Source: an uncultured bacterium
Lineage (GTDB): Bacteria; Patescibacteriota; Minisyncoccia; Moranbacterales; GWC2-37-73
Direction: 5' to 3'
Assembly (NCBI GenBank): GCA_903885965.1
Contig: CAISKQ010000057.1
Location: 1-59,101 of the forward strand
DNA: 59,101 nt
Shown in pieces: positions 8,561 through 16,973 of the stretch. Position numbers and translations under genes: made by a program. Position 1 is the stretch's first letter; the number at the start of each line of letters is the position of its first letter. The notes under the pieces are model-generated. The model was given only the letters and a program-made list of their open reading frames with translations. It had not been told where the DNA came from and did not search any database.

Positions 8561-9646
8561 ATGAGCTTTCTAAATAAAAAAATTTGTAGTAATTCTTCCA
8601 GTATATTCGGACTTGATTTGAGTGACCTTTCGGTTAAGCTTATTAAGTTTGAGAATAATGGTGTGGAAGAGAAAATTGTCAGCTATGGATGTGTGTCTCT
8701 GCCAGTTGGCGCCGTGAGTGATGGTGAGATAAAAAAGAAAGAACAGATTGTGGTGGCAATAAAAAAACTTATTGAAACTTCAGGACCAAAAAAAATAAAA
8801 ACGAAAAAAGTTATCTGTAGCCTTCCTGAGACAAAAGCTTTTTTGCGAATTATAAGTATTCCAAAAATGAATGATAATGAAATAGGCGAAGCTGTTAAAT
8901 GGGAAATGGAAGCGAACATTCCGTTGCCGCTCGAACAGGTTTATTACGATTGGCAAATCGTTACTGAGGCCCTAACTACGGAAAAAAACAAAATAAATCT
9001 ATTAGTCGTTGCAGTGTCAAAAACAACAGTGGACGAAACCATAGAGGTTATTGAGATGGCAGGACTTGAAGTTGTTGGGCTGGAGATAGAATCAATTGCG
9101 CAATCCAGGAGTCTCCTTTGCTGCGATGACTACAAAAAAACAGTTTTGATAGTTGATATTGGAGATAGAAGAACGAGCTTTTCAATTTCAAAGGAGGGTG
9201 TTCCATGTTTTACTTCCAGTGTTCCCCTTAGTGGACAATCTCTTTCTGATGTCATCGCTAAGGGAATGGGTATTTCATTTGAGGAAGCTGAAAAAATAAA
9301 ACTAACCCACGGTATCGGCTGTGATCCTAAAAATGATTCTTTGTTCAAGTTAGTAGAACCAGTTCTTGAAAGTTTTTCTCAGGAGATAGAAAGATCGATA
9401 AATTTTTATTTATCAGGATTGGGATACTCAAAAAATATTGATAAGATAATTATTTGCGGTGGAGGTGCGAATACAAAGGGAATTGTGCCATATCTATCAA
9501 AAAAGTTAGGACGAGAGATTCAACCTGGAAATCCATGGTCGAATGTAAATTTAGGAAAAAAATTGCCAATTATTGAAAAAAGTCAATCATTGCAATATTC
9601 AACAGCTATAGGTTTAGCATTAAAAGCACTCCAATATGAAGATTAG
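8561..9646 (+). CDS. pilM: Type IV pilus assembly protein PilM
   Basis: A 361-residue actin-like ATPase of the PilM family that builds the cytoplasmic alignment ring with PilN and PilO. The N-terminal FGLDLSDLSVKLIKF is the phosphate-1-type motif. VLIVDIGDRRTSFSI is the phosphate-2 motif and IIICGGGANTKGI the adenosine motif. Length and order match the family. Its last 11 bases overlap the start of pilN, indicating translational coupling. Confidence 0.93.
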   Translation: MSFLNKKICSNSSSIFGLDLSDLSVKLIKFENNGVEEKIVSYGCVSLPVGAVSDGEIKKKEQIVVAIKKLIETSGPKKIKTKKVICSLPETKAFLRIISIPKMNDNEIGEAVKWEMEANIPLPLEQVYYDWQIVTEALTTEKNKINLLVVAVSKTTVDETIEVIEMAGLEVVGLEIESIAQSRSLLCCDDYKKTVLIVDIGDRRTSFSISKEGVPCFTSSVPLSGQSLSDVIAKGMGISFEEAEKIKLTHGIGCDPKNDSLFKLVEPVLESFSQEIERSINFYLSGLGYSKNIDKIIICGGGANTKGIVPYLSKKLGREIQPGNPWSNVNLGKKLPIIEKSQSLQYSTAIGLALKALQYED

Positions 9647-10190
9647 TCTTGATTTGCTTCCTCAAAACAAAAAAGATGAAATACGAAGAAGTAAATTTTT
9701 TCGTGAACTTTTGCGTACGGAGATATTGTTCTTTTTTCCTATTTTAATTCTCATCGTTATTTTAATTAATGTGCTATATCTGTTGAAGATTCAGCAAAAT
9801 GGAAGTATTGCAGACTATGAATTTCAGCAGAATCAAAGTCAATATCAAGAGTTGGATAAATACGACAAGAATTTTAAAGCTATAAATGAGGCTACTGGTT
9901 TTTTGATAAAAATTCAAAATGGACATTTGCAATGGTCAACCGTCTTGAACCATTTGAGTCAGGTTATTCCAAGTGGTATTGTTATAAATAATTTTTCCAA
10001 TAAGAACTATGACATTTATTTGACTGGGCAGGCCAAAACCCGCGATAAACTGCTTGAATTTAAGGGTAATCTAGAAAAGGATGCATGTTTTGGAAAAATT
10101 AATGTCCCACTCTCAGACCTTGTTGTTAAGGAGAATGTTGATTTTCAAATGGATTTCAATGTTAGCCAGGATTGTTTGAGAAATAAATAA
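9636..10190 (+). CDS. pilN: Type IV pilus assembly protein PilN
   Basis: A 184-residue bitopic membrane protein starting ISLDLLPQNKKDEIRR. The N-terminal LLPQ-type motif of PilN inserts into the PilM groove. It is followed by one membrane segment (about 29-50), a coiled coil and a small ferredoxin-like periplasmic domain (VLNHLSQVIPSGIVINNF). It overlaps pilM by 11 bp and precedes pilO. Confidence 0.9.
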   Translation: MKISLDLLPQNKKDEIRRSKFFRELLRTEILFFFPILILIVILINVLYLLKIQQNGSIADYEFQQNQSQYQELDKYDKNFKAINEATGFLIKIQNGHLQWSTVLNHLSQVIPSGIVINNFSNKNYDIYLTGQAKTRDKLLEFKGNLEKDACFGKINVPLSDLVVKENVDFQMDFNVSQDCLRNK

Positions 10191-10302
10191 ACAGCGAATA
10201 ATTCAGGATGATTTTATTTATTAGCATGAAAATTTTCTGTGGGATGCAGGTTGCTTGAACTAAAAAAATAGCGAGCGTTTAAATCATTTTTTATATTCTT
10301 AG

Positions 10303-11001
10303 ATGACAAAATTTCTAAAAAATCAACGAGAACTTGTTGTGCTAGCACTATTTTTTGTTGTGATTGGTGGGCTTGGGTATTTTGTCATTATGCCGCTATT
10401 GAAAAGTATTACGCTTGTCAGGGATGGAATACAGGAGGAAGCCATTAAACAAGACATAAGAAGGCAAAAACTAAATGAACTGCCAAAGATAAGGGAACAG
10501 TTTGCAAAAATTAATAATCAACAAAATAAAATAGATATACTACTTAGTAAGGATCAGGCAGTTGTTTTGATTGAGCGATTGGAGAAGCTCTCTCAAGATA
10601 CGGGTAATACAATAGTAATTTCGATTAATGATGGTCTGCAACAAGCAGCTAATCCAGCCCTTGCTAAAGCAGGCTCAGCAACAGCTAACTTGGTAGAGTC
10701 ATTGCCAAGCAATGACTATTTGAAATTAACAATTTCTTTGACTGGGGACTACGATGGACTTTTTAAATTCATTAGTGGCCTAGAAACGTTTGAATATTAT
10801 GGTGATATTATTGGTATTAATATTAGCCACTCAACTGATAGTGGCTTGCCATCCGCGGCCGGTGCAGCGCCGATTAATGGAGTTCTGAATCCATTTAATG
10901 CCCAATTAACACCTGGCGCATCTTCCACAAATACCGCAGCCAAGCAAAATGGCAGCAAATTGGATACCTCGTTGGAAGTAGTTTTTTATACTAAAAAATA
11001 A
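10303..11001 (+). CDS. pilO: Type IV pilus assembly protein PilO
   Basis: A 232-residue PilO-type protein with one membrane helix (about 12-34), a coiled coil (about 38-90) and a periplasmic fold (LKLTISLTGDYDGLFKFISGLE is the typical PilO core). It would dimerise with PilN. A Pro/Ala/Gly/Asn-rich stretch near residues 180-215 is a low-complexity linker not usual in well-studied PilO proteins. There are 112 bp between pilN and pilO, without an obvious terminator. Confidence 0.88.
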   Translation: MTKFLKNQRELVVLALFFVVIGGLGYFVIMPLLKSITLVRDGIQEEAIKQDIRRQKLNELPKIREQFAKINNQQNKIDILLSKDQAVVLIERLEKLSQDTGNTIVISINDGLQQAANPALAKAGSATANLVESLPSNDYLKLTISLTGDYDGLFKFISGLETFEYYGDIIGINISHSTDSGLPSAAGAAPINGVLNPFNAQLTPGASSTNTAAKQNGSKLDTSLEVVFYTKK

Positions 11002-11008
11002 TAGCTAT

Positions 11009-11326
11009 ATGAAAATTTTCACCTTCACAGATTTTAATAAATCAAATGTCATTTCAATCGTGGAATCTTTCCGGAGAAAGATATATCGAGTTATATTTTT
11101 TTTATTGCTTTTGGCGTCAATTTTTTTCGGAGGATATATTTGGCATCAAAATTTATATTCTTCAACATGGACAGCCGATAGAGTGCAGGAGTTTGTAAAT
11201 ACTCAGGATAAGGGAATTGTTTTTAATGAAAATAATTATAAAAAAGCACTTGATATTATAGGCCGTCGTAATCAGGAAAACGCTAAGTCGCCAAGTGCTG
11301 GAAGTGACTTCTTTGTCGGCTACTAG
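11009..11326 (+). CDS. Small single-pass membrane protein at the end of the pilus operon
   Basis: A 105-residue protein starting 7 bp after pilO. There is one membrane helix near residues 27-47 (VIFFLLLLASIFFGGYIW) and a short hydrophilic tail. I do not recognise a family. Its place where pilP or pilQ would sit in diderm bacteria, together with its small size, suggests an accessory alignment-complex protein in a monoderm-like envelope; this is inference only. Confidence 0.65.
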   Translation: MKIFTFTDFNKSNVISIVESFRRKIYRVIFFLLLLASIFFGGYIWHQNLYSSTWTADRVQEFVNTQDKGIVFNENNYKKALDIIGRRNQENAKSPSAGSDFFVGY

Positions 11327-11400
11327 TTTTTTGATATGAAAATAGGCAATTTTTGGTTGCTTAATGAACTATCCACGTTAGCTTGCTGTGGGGGGGTAAT

Positions 11401-12165
11401 TCATTTTTGTTGGTTGGTTGTTTTCCAGACAAGCTTGAAAATTTGTTGCATTACGTCAGCGATATCTGGGTTTTCAATCAAAATTCCTTGCAAGTAGCGA
11501 TGTGAAATTATCTGCGTAAAATTGTCATAGACTTCAAGGGAAATATTGCTGGAATAATCTTTTTCAATAAGTGTCCTTAAATCCATTTTTAATTTCTTTT
11601 TTGTTTCTGCTGCTAAATAGTTTTTAATTGATGGGTGGAGAGTTGTGATTGCTGTCCTTTTTATGTTATTTTTTGCGTAGTCATCGTTTAATTGTAACCA
11701 GTATTCCTGTAGAAAATTGGGAGTGTGTTTTTGATGAGCATAAAAAGCAATAAAAGATCTTTCAGGAAGAGGTTTCTTTTGCATTTTGGCGATAAGCTGG
11801 TCATACATTTTTTTAATTCCTTCAAATCCCTCAAAATACGCAACGCTAACTTTTTCATCAGCTTTCTTTTGAATTGCCAGTAGCTCTGGCAGCATTTCTT
11901 TGGTGGCAGATAACTTTTCTTGAGCAATGGCAATACATTCACGTGGTGATTTGGCAATGAAATAATGTTTGTCTGCCTGGGGAATCTTAAGGGCAAATCC
12001 TTTAGAAACTAAGTTATCCAGAACAACATAAGCGGTGGCATTTTTCAGCTTGCTTCTGATTCCAATGGTGTAGGCCGTTGCTCTTTCCAAACCTAAAAGT
12101 GCCAAATAGACACTGGCTTCCTTTTCATTTAGGCCTAAATTCAAGAGTGATTCTGTTAATTCCAT
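11401..12165 (-). CDS. TrmB-family transcriptional regulator
   Basis: A 254-residue protein with an N-terminal TrmB-type winged helix: LLNLGLNEKEASVYLALLGLERATAYTIGIRSKLKNATAYVVLDNLVSKGFA is the classic form, with recognition helix and wing within the first 70 residues. A coiled-coil region and a C-terminal domain follow that may bind an effector. It is divergently transcribed from the radical SAM gene across a 186-bp intergenic region containing a dyad (AGCTTAA, TAA, TTAAGCT), so it probably controls itself and/or that gene. Effector unknown. Confidence 0.85.
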   Translation of the reverse strand: MELTESLLNLGLNEKEASVYLALLGLERATAYTIGIRSKLKNATAYVVLDNLVSKGFALKIPQADKHYFIAKSPRECIAIAQEKLSATKEMLPELLAIQKKADEKVSVAYFEGFEGIKKMYDQLIAKMQKKPLPERSFIAFYAHQKHTPNFLQEYWLQLNDDYAKNNIKRTAITTLHPSIKNYLAAETKKKLKMDLRTLIEKDYSSNISLEVYDNFTQIISHRYLQGILIENPDIADVMQQIFKLVWKTTNQQK

Positions 12166-12298
12166 AAATCAAGCCTAGCAAGTTTTCATTAATTAGTCAA
12201 TAAATATGATGACTATGAGATATTAACTTAAAAATAGGCTTAAAAAAGCTATAAAAGATAAAATATTAAATCACTAAAGTTGATTATATTTGTATTTC

Positions 12299-12315
12299 AG
12301 CTTAATAATTAAGCT
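12299..12315. promoter_or_regulatory. Dyad AGCTTAA-TAA-TTAAGCT, candidate regulator operator
   Basis: A perfect 7-3-7 inverted repeat, 37 bp before the radical SAM start codon in the divergent intergenic region. TrmB-type regulators bind dyads of this size, so it is a candidate operator for the adjacent regulator. There is no second identical copy nearby. Confidence 0.45.
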
Positions 12316-12351
12316 ATTAGTTGATTTAACAATTTACTGTCGGAGGGTATC

Positions 12352-13479
12352 ATGGAAAACTTTGCAATGAATTTGTGGCTCGAATATATTATTGGGAAAT
12401 CTGAAAAAGATGATATTGGAGAAATGTATGCCCAATTAGCAAGGGAATTGCCAAAAGTAATGTCTGTGGTGGCAACGCGGCATTGCAATTTGCAGTGCAA
12501 GCATTGCATTTTTCAAAAAGAGCGGCAATATTTTTTCAATGGAGCTGCTCTAGAAATCGCAGTAAAAACTATTGTTAGCCAAATGTTGCCTAATCCAATT
12601 GTTGTGCATGAGGGTCGAATTTTTGAGCCGAAACATTTAAGTTGGCTTCAGGCAATTCGTCAAATCAGACCAGATAACAAAATTGGAATGATTGATAATG
12701 GCTCATACGCTACGCATATTAGCAAAATTAAATTAGCCGGCTTTAAATTTGATTGGCTGGACATTTCAGTAGATGGCCCAAAAAGAATTCATAATTTTCA
12801 AAGAGGTTCCAAAGATTCTTTTGAAGTAGCGATTAATGGCATCAGAAATGCGCAGAAAGTTTTGACAGCAGACGGTGAAGTAAATTCCTTGATGACGCTG
12901 ACGAAAATAAATTATGCTTCAGTGCTGGAAACTTGTAAAACACTTCCTAAGCAAGTAAGCCAATGGCATATCGCAACTATCACACCAACTAGGGCTGAGT
13001 TAAAGAAATTAACTTTAAGCGAAAATGAATTTAAAATTAGTTGGAATCAAATCAAGTTGGCAAATGTTTTGAGAGTTGTTGTCTTGAAGATTTATGAAGT
13101 CAGTGACATGTTGAAATTGGCTAAAGCTGTTGGTGGCGTAAAATTTTTTGAAGCATTTGAAAAAGCTCAGATGGGATTTTCATCTGTAAATTTTGTGCTT
13201 GAGGGAGTTTTGGTACGTTATTTTCCACAGTCGATGGCACCAAAAGAAACTTTCGTGCTTGATGGTGGAGTTTATCGCGTGCCGTATTATGGAATTTCTC
13301 ATACCCTAGCGGAATTAAATAGGGAAGAGTTAGAGAAATATACAATTGGGAAAGTAACTGCAGAAAGTAATTTCCGCTTGTTATATGAAGAGTGTGTGAT
13401 AGGGTGGCGAGAAAATTTTTCTCGGGAAGCTTTCAAGGAAGAAGCTTTTATTTTTCAACAAATCAAAAATTTACAATAA
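12352..13479 (+). CDS. Radical SAM enzyme, candidate peptide-modifying
   Basis: A 375-residue radical SAM protein. The cluster-binding motif is ATRHCNLQCKHC (Cys45, Cys49, Cys52: CX3CX2C). DWLDISVDGPKRIHNFQRG after it matches the beta-strand 4 region of SPASM-type and related peptide maturases. The C-terminal half lacks the seven-cysteine SPASM pattern (only isolated Cys), so there is probably one 4Fe-4S cluster. A strong GGAGGG lies 6 bases before the ATG. It is followed after 14 bp by a tiny Gly/Ser/Asn peptide gene with an even stronger ribosome binding site and then a terminator, and is divergent from a TrmB regulator. Organisation and folds suggest a ribosomally made, radical-modified peptide; the specific chemistry cannot be told. 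Confidence 0.85.
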   Translation: MENFAMNLWLEYIIGKSEKDDIGEMYAQLARELPKVMSVVATRHCNLQCKHCIFQKERQYFFNGAALEIAVKTIVSQMLPNPIVVHEGRIFEPKHLSWLQAIRQIRPDNKIGMIDNGSYATHISKIKLAGFKFDWLDISVDGPKRIHNFQRGSKDSFEVAINGIRNAQKVLTADGEVNSLMTLTKINYASVLETCKTLPKQVSQWHIATITPTRAELKKLTLSENEFKISWNQIKLANVLRVVVLKIYEVSDMLKLAKAVGGVKFFEAFEKAQMGFSSVNFVLEGVLVRYFPQSMAPKETFVLDGGVYRVPYYGISHTLAELNREELEKYTIGKVTAESNFRLLYEECVIGWRENFSREAFKEEAFIFQQIKNLQ

Positions 13480-13493
13480 AGGGGGTGATTAAA

Positions 13494-13565
13494 ATGTCAG
13501 GAGCTAACACTGGATCGAAAGGCTCAAGAAACGGTGGCGCAAACACCGGAAGCGTTGGAAGCTGA
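13494..13565 (+). CDS. 23-residue GANTGS-repeat peptide, putative radical SAM substrate
   Basis: Missed by the ORF track. The 24-codon frame gives a peptide starting MSGANTGSKGSRNGG and ending GANTGSVGS. The hexapeptide GANTGS occurs twice. Composition is almost only Gly, Ser, Asn, Thr, Ala plus K and R; there is no Cys and no aromatic residue. GGGGGTGAT, an 8-of-9 match to the ideal anti-16S sequence, lies 4 bases upstream, a much stronger site than most genes here have, indicating high translation. It starts 14 bp after the radical SAM stop and is followed within 5 bp by a strong terminator. I read it as a precursor peptide; a structural micropeptide is the alternative. Confidence 0.7.
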   Translation: MSGANTGSKGSRNGGANTGSVGS

Positions 13566-13567
13566 GT

Positions 13568-13611
13568 AAATAGGGAATGCGTAAATAATTATGCGCGTTC
13601 CCTATTTTTTT
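13568..13611 (+). terminator. Terminator after the radical SAM/peptide genes
   Basis: AATAGGGAA pairs with TTCCCTATT, with additional pairing of TGCG/CGC inside, followed by a run of seven T. It closes the two-gene transcript just after the peptide stop. Confidence 0.85.
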
Positions 13612-13653
13612 ATACAACAAAAAACCCAGATGAAAATCGGAGTTTTTTCTTTG

Positions 13654-13727
13654 TGCGCTCTGAGGGATTCGAACCCCCGACCTTCTGGTTCGAAGCCAGA
13701 CACTCTATCCAGCTGAGCTAAGAGCGC
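13654..13727 (-). tRNA. tRNA-Arg (anticodon UCG)
   Basis: Read on the minus strand, the 7-bp acceptor GCGCTCT/AGAGCGC, D arm GCTCAGCTGGATAGAG, anticodon arm with loop CTTCGAA and T arm GGGGGTTCGAATCCC are all present. The anticodon TCG reads CGA/CGN Arg codons. CCA is not encoded. First of four clustered tRNAs. Confidence 0.95.
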
Positions 13728-13807
13728 GTGTCGAAATTGTAATTTTTTGATTCTTTCGTATTGAATTCTTCGAAATTCAATTTTTAGATTTTCTTAAACT
13801 AAAACTG

Positions 13808-13880
13808 GGCGATCACAGGGAATCGAACCCTGGTTCTCGGTACCACAAACCGATGTCTTAACCGTTAGACGATGATCGCC
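13808..13880 (-). tRNA. tRNA-His (anticodon GUG)
   Basis: On the minus strand the acceptor GCGATCA/TGATCGC is preceded by an extra G that pairs with C73, the tRNA-His hallmark. The anticodon loop is TTGTGGT with GTG. The T arm is AGGGTTCGATTCCCT. CCA is not encoded. Confidence 0.95.
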
Positions 13881-13898
13881 ATACATAATAAAATCCTG

Positions 13899-13970
13899 TA
13901 CCCCCACCAGGAATCGAACCTAGATCTTCAGCTTAGAAGGCTATTGCTCTATCCGTTGAGCTATGGGGGC
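13899..13970 (-). tRNA. tRNA-Arg (anticodon UCU)
   Basis: Minus strand. Acceptor GCCCCCA pairs with TGGGGGT, with a G-U at the first pair. The anticodon loop CTTCTAA gives TCT for AGA/AGG. The T arm TAGGTTCGATTCCTG is standard. CCA is not encoded. Confidence 0.93.
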
Positions 13971-13996
13971 AAATTTCTCTTCTGGTGAGAGAATTG

Positions 13997-14069
13997 TGGG
14001 TTATGCAGGATTCGAACCTGCGACCATTGGCTTAAGAGGCCACTGCTCTACCAACTGAGCTAATAACCC
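13997..14069 (-). tRNA. tRNA-Lys (anticodon CUU)
   Basis: Minus strand. Acceptor GGGTTAT/ATAACCC. The anticodon loop CTCTTAA gives CTT for AAG. The T arm is GCAGGTTCGAATCCTGC. CCA is not encoded. As the most upstream gene of the cluster it would be transcribed first. Confidence 0.94.
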
Positions 14070-14170
14070 AGAAATTTTAATAACTAGCCAAGTGTAACAC
14101 TTTATTTTCCTCTAGTCAATTGTCAGTCTTGCTGGCAAAATATGGCTAAGTATGTGGCAGTAAAGGTGAC

Positions 14171-15484
14171 CTAGGTTGCTTTAGCCATATCTTTAAGCAT
14201 TTTTTTGTAGTTTTTCCATTCCTCATCTGACCAATTCGATGGTTTGGCACTTAAAACAGGTCCACCTGGATGAGGATATCGGTATGGAGAATTATAAGAA
14301 CTATTAAACACGTCATTTATGATTTCTTTGCCATCTTTGTCAAAAACATGCTGAGTAAAGGATGCCTTTAATGCACCGTCAGGTTGTCGCTCAGTAATGG
14401 TTGGCCCGTCAACAGTTGTTTTTCTTCCATCATCACTGCCATAAAAACTGAAAGTTAAAGTAGTCCCGACTATTTTTGTCTGAATGAGGATATATCCGGG
14501 CGTATTATTTTTAAAGCGAAGGTCTGGTCGCGGAACATAAACTGTTGAGTCCATTCCCTGGGGATTGTAATAAGACACCGGATAGGCATGGTTTTTGCGG
14601 GCAGTAATCTTTAGTCCTGAATAAATGGCCGCACGAAAAGCTGTTGTTGAAACCTGGCAAATTCCTCCGCCAAATTCTGGTTCGGTCACATTATTCTTAA
14701 TGACCAACTCTGGAAGATAGCCATGGTCACCATCAACTTCACCAAGAATATCTACAAATGAGAATTCCTCTCCTGGTTTAATGAGAAGTCCATTGTATCT
14801 TTCAGTTGCTACTTTGATGTTATGCACTCTGTTTACAGGGGAGCCTTTAAAGTTTGAAGTGCCTTCTCCGATAAGCGCAGATACGCCAAGGTCATTTACC
14901 TCGGCATAGTTTATTTCCGGTTTTTTTGAAGCGTAGTCTAATGAAATTTGTTGTGGAATTGTGACTAAATTTAAAGCGTCAATAATTTTTTGCGTACTTT
15001 TCTCAACGTCAAGAGTTATTCCGTCTTGTGCTTCAGCAAAAGTTGATACTTTTCCATCCGTTACTGTGAATTTTGCATCTGTTGGATCATGGTTTATTTT
15101 TCTTGCTAAATCTTCCAAATATGACTTTATTGAATTTTTATCCACGAAAGTTTCTGACTTGAGTTGCAGGTGATTGCGCCACCCAGTACTCATGGTTAAG
15201 TCGCAGAATATATTACTAACAGGACAATAAGAGGTGTTCTCAACTTCAGTTTTATAATTCGGAGATAATCCCAAATTTGATTTTTGTCTTAGCCATTTAG
15301 CAATGGTATCCCCGGAGATATCTTCCGAATATTTATCAATAGAAACCGTCAACGCTTTTGATTGCGCCACGGTGTTAGCAACTTTTGGCGGCTGAGTTTC
15401 AGCTGCCAATGCTGCGGTTTGCGTGCTAAGAAAAAACACAACAAACAAACAAAAATATTGCCTAGTATTCATGTCCTTAAGCAT
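14171..15484 (-). CDS. Secreted VanW-family protein
   Basis: A 437-residue exported protein. An N-terminal signal peptide (about 5-28) ends AALAAETQ. The C-terminal half is a VanW domain: FSFVDILGEVDGDHGYLPEL, then EFGGGICQVSTTAFRAAIYSGL, then HAYPVSYYNPQGMDSTVY, which are the family signatures. The N-terminal part (about 60-190) looks like the YoaR-type domain that often precedes VanW. The family is linked to the cell wall in Gram-positive and CPR bacteria but its reaction is not established. Met5 is an alternative start. Confidence 0.85.
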   Translation of the reverse strand: MLKDMNTRQYFCLFVVFFLSTQTAALAAETQPPKVANTVAQSKALTVSIDKYSEDISGDTIAKWLRQKSNLGLSPNYKTEVENTSYCPVSNIFCDLTMSTGWRNHLQLKSETFVDKNSIKSYLEDLARKINHDPTDAKFTVTDGKVSTFAEAQDGITLDVEKSTQKIIDALNLVTIPQQISLDYASKKPEINYAEVNDLGVSALIGEGTSNFKGSPVNRVHNIKVATERYNGLLIKPGEEFSFVDILGEVDGDHGYLPELVIKNNVTEPEFGGGICQVSTTAFRAAIYSGLKITARKNHAYPVSYYNPQGMDSTVYVPRPDLRFKNNTPGYILIQTKIVGTTLTFSFYGSDDGRKTTVDGPTITERQPDGALKASFTQHVFDKDGKEIINDVFNSSYNSPYRYPHPGGPVLSAKPSNWSDEEWKNYKKMLKDMAKAT

Positions 15485-15564
15485 ACCGCAATTGCTGGAA
15501 TATTACAAGAATTAAAGACTTAATGATGGGCCTCTCGATGGGTCCTCGTGGTTTAAGCAAAAAA

Positions 15565-15590
15565 AAGAAAGCCTTGCGACTTTCTTTTTG
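15565..15590 (-). terminator. Terminator downstream of hsp20
   Basis: AAGAAAG and CTTTCTT arms close a short GC-containing hairpin with tetraloop TTGC. On the minus strand it is followed by a T run, about 20 bp after the hsp20 stop. Confidence 0.7.
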
Positions 15591-15609
15591 AAAAAATTTT
15601 TTGGAACAA

Positions 15610-16146
15610 TTAGAATCCTCGGACTTGGATTTTTTTGATTTTGGTAACATCAGCCTTCGGCAAACGAATTGTCAAAATTCCGTTTTTCAGTGAAGCCTCA
15701 GCTTTGTCGGAGATGATATCAACAGGAAGCACAACGCTGCGAGAGAAAACTCCCCAATAGCATTCTTGATAGTAATAGTTTTCACCACTAACTACTTCTT
15801 CATTTTTTCGCTCACCTTTGATGGTGACCATGTCGTTATTGATTGAAACATCTAAGTCTTCTGGTTTTACCCCTGCGATTGTGGACTTAATGACAACTTC
15901 ACTTTCGGTTTGGTAAACATCAATAGTTAGTTGCCCTTCCGCGTCATTTGAAGAGGTTGTTTCCTCCTCGAAAACATTGAAGTTTCTGTGCCCACCACCC
16001 AGGCTTGAAGAATCTCTATTATTCATAACCATTTCTGTTTCCTCTTCTTCTGCATAAATAGGCATTGAAGATTCACGCATATTATTCGAATCAACGGACG
16101 AGGCGCCAGTTACTCTTTCGAAAAATGATTTTTTTGTTTTTAGCAT
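15610..16146 (-). CDS. Small heat-shock protein Hsp20
   Basis: A 178-residue alpha-crystallin-type chaperone. A poorly conserved acidic N-terminal arm of about 70 residues precedes the alpha-crystallin domain (about 71-165): LTIDVYQTESEVVIKSTIAGVKPEDLDVSI at its start and ASLKNGILTIRLPK near its end, the latter holding the conserved A-x-x-x-N-G-I/V-L motif. A short KKIQV tail may act as the I-x-V-type oligomerisation motif. Transcribed alone and followed by its own terminator. Confidence 0.93.
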   Translation of the reverse strand: MLKTKKSFFERVTGASSVDSNNMRESSMPIYAEEEETEMVMNNRDSSSLGGGHRNFNVFEEETTSSNDAEGQLTIDVYQTESEVVIKSTIAGVKPEDLDVSINNDMVTIKGERKNEEVVSGENYYYQECYWGVFSRSVVLPVDIISDKAEASLKNGILTIRLPKADVTKIKKIQVRGF

Positions 16147-16289
16147 TTTAGTGAATGTGAATCGCTGATTTTTTAGTCAGGGATTGATTTTTAAAAATTA
16201 TGTAATTTGCTAGAATAATCCACTTTAAATCAAGTAGTTTAAAGCAATATTCAGCAGTATTTTTCTATGCTTTTATTATATGATGATTT

Positions 16290-16868
16290 TTAGTCTTGTG
16301 CAAGCTCTTGATTGAAACGAAGAAAAAGTTTTAAGTCGATGAAAAGCAAAATTATTAACAGTGCGATGGCAAAGTAACCGGAAAACTGATTTGCTCCAGC
16401 AATGGCCAGATTGTAGAGAACATGTAGGATTGTAGCAAGCAGTAAAGCCAGTAGTGAAAAGTTGGAACCTTTGGAACTTCTGGTTGCAATGAAAAAGCTC
16501 ATGAAGATGGTGGTGCCAAGGTGCAGGGCGGCAATTCCGGCGGTGGTTGGAAGTTGTAAGGTAGGTGAGCTTGCCAAAATGAGCGCAAACTCAACGGCAA
16601 AAAAACCAAGTCCAAACAAGAAAGCATTGAGCAGAAAATTTCTTTCTGAGGAATGTTCCAGAATTCTTTTACTGATGAGTAGATATTTGAAAAGTTCTTC
16701 GATAAAAGCGGTAGTGGCGATGAACACTGGAATAGCGAAAAACTGAGCATAGGATAAGTTGCTAGTAGGGTCAGCGAAGGTTGCAAACAAAATGAAAAAG
16801 ACGAATTGAACAACTCCGGCACCGAGGGCCGCGATGATTCCCCAGAAAAATGATTCAAATTGTTTCAT
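16290..16868 (-). CDS. PrsW-like intramembrane protease family protein
   Basis: A 192-residue integral membrane protein with about six helices. The glutamate pair EELFKYL near residue 57 lies at the start of a helix. FFAVEFALIL, HLGTTIFMSFF and LHVLYNLAIA supply the additional conserved Glu and two His expected for the PrsW/CPBP group of membrane proteases. Substrate unknown. It lies about 105 bp downstream of valS on the same strand, with a degenerate A/T repeat between. Confidence 0.72.
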   Translation of the reverse strand: MKQFESFFWGIIAALGAGVVQFVFFILFATFADPTSNLSYAQFFAIPVFIATTAFIEELFKYLLISKRILEHSSERNFLLNAFLFGLGFFAVEFALILASSPTLQLPTTAGIAALHLGTTIFMSFFIATRSSKGSNFSLLALLLATILHVLYNLAIAGANQFSGYFAIALLIILLFIDLKLFLRFNQELAQD

Positions 16869-16871
16869 AAA

Positions 16872-16968
16872 CCCTACGAATATACAAATTAGCTACAAAT
16901 CTACAAATTTAAATTTAAACACTCAGCAAGGATAACAATTAGAACACTGACAACATTTAGAACAATTA
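16872..16968. repeat. Degenerate AACAATTAGAAC-type short repeats
   Basis: The spacer between valS and the protease gene is built from imperfect units such as ACAATTAGAAC and TAGAACAATTAGAAC. Very similar units occur at 57005-57055 just downstream of the elp3-like gene. They are A/T-rich, non-coding spacer repeats of unknown origin. Confidence 0.6.
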
Positions 16969-16973
16969 GAACC

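Noticed and set aside
12352-13479. SPASM-domain peptide maturase
   Set aside because: The C-terminal half lacks the required cysteine pattern; only the CX3CX2C cluster motif is present.
16499-16858. Track ORF of 119 residues on the minus strand
   Set aside because: It is a shifted-frame shadow of the PrsW-like gene.
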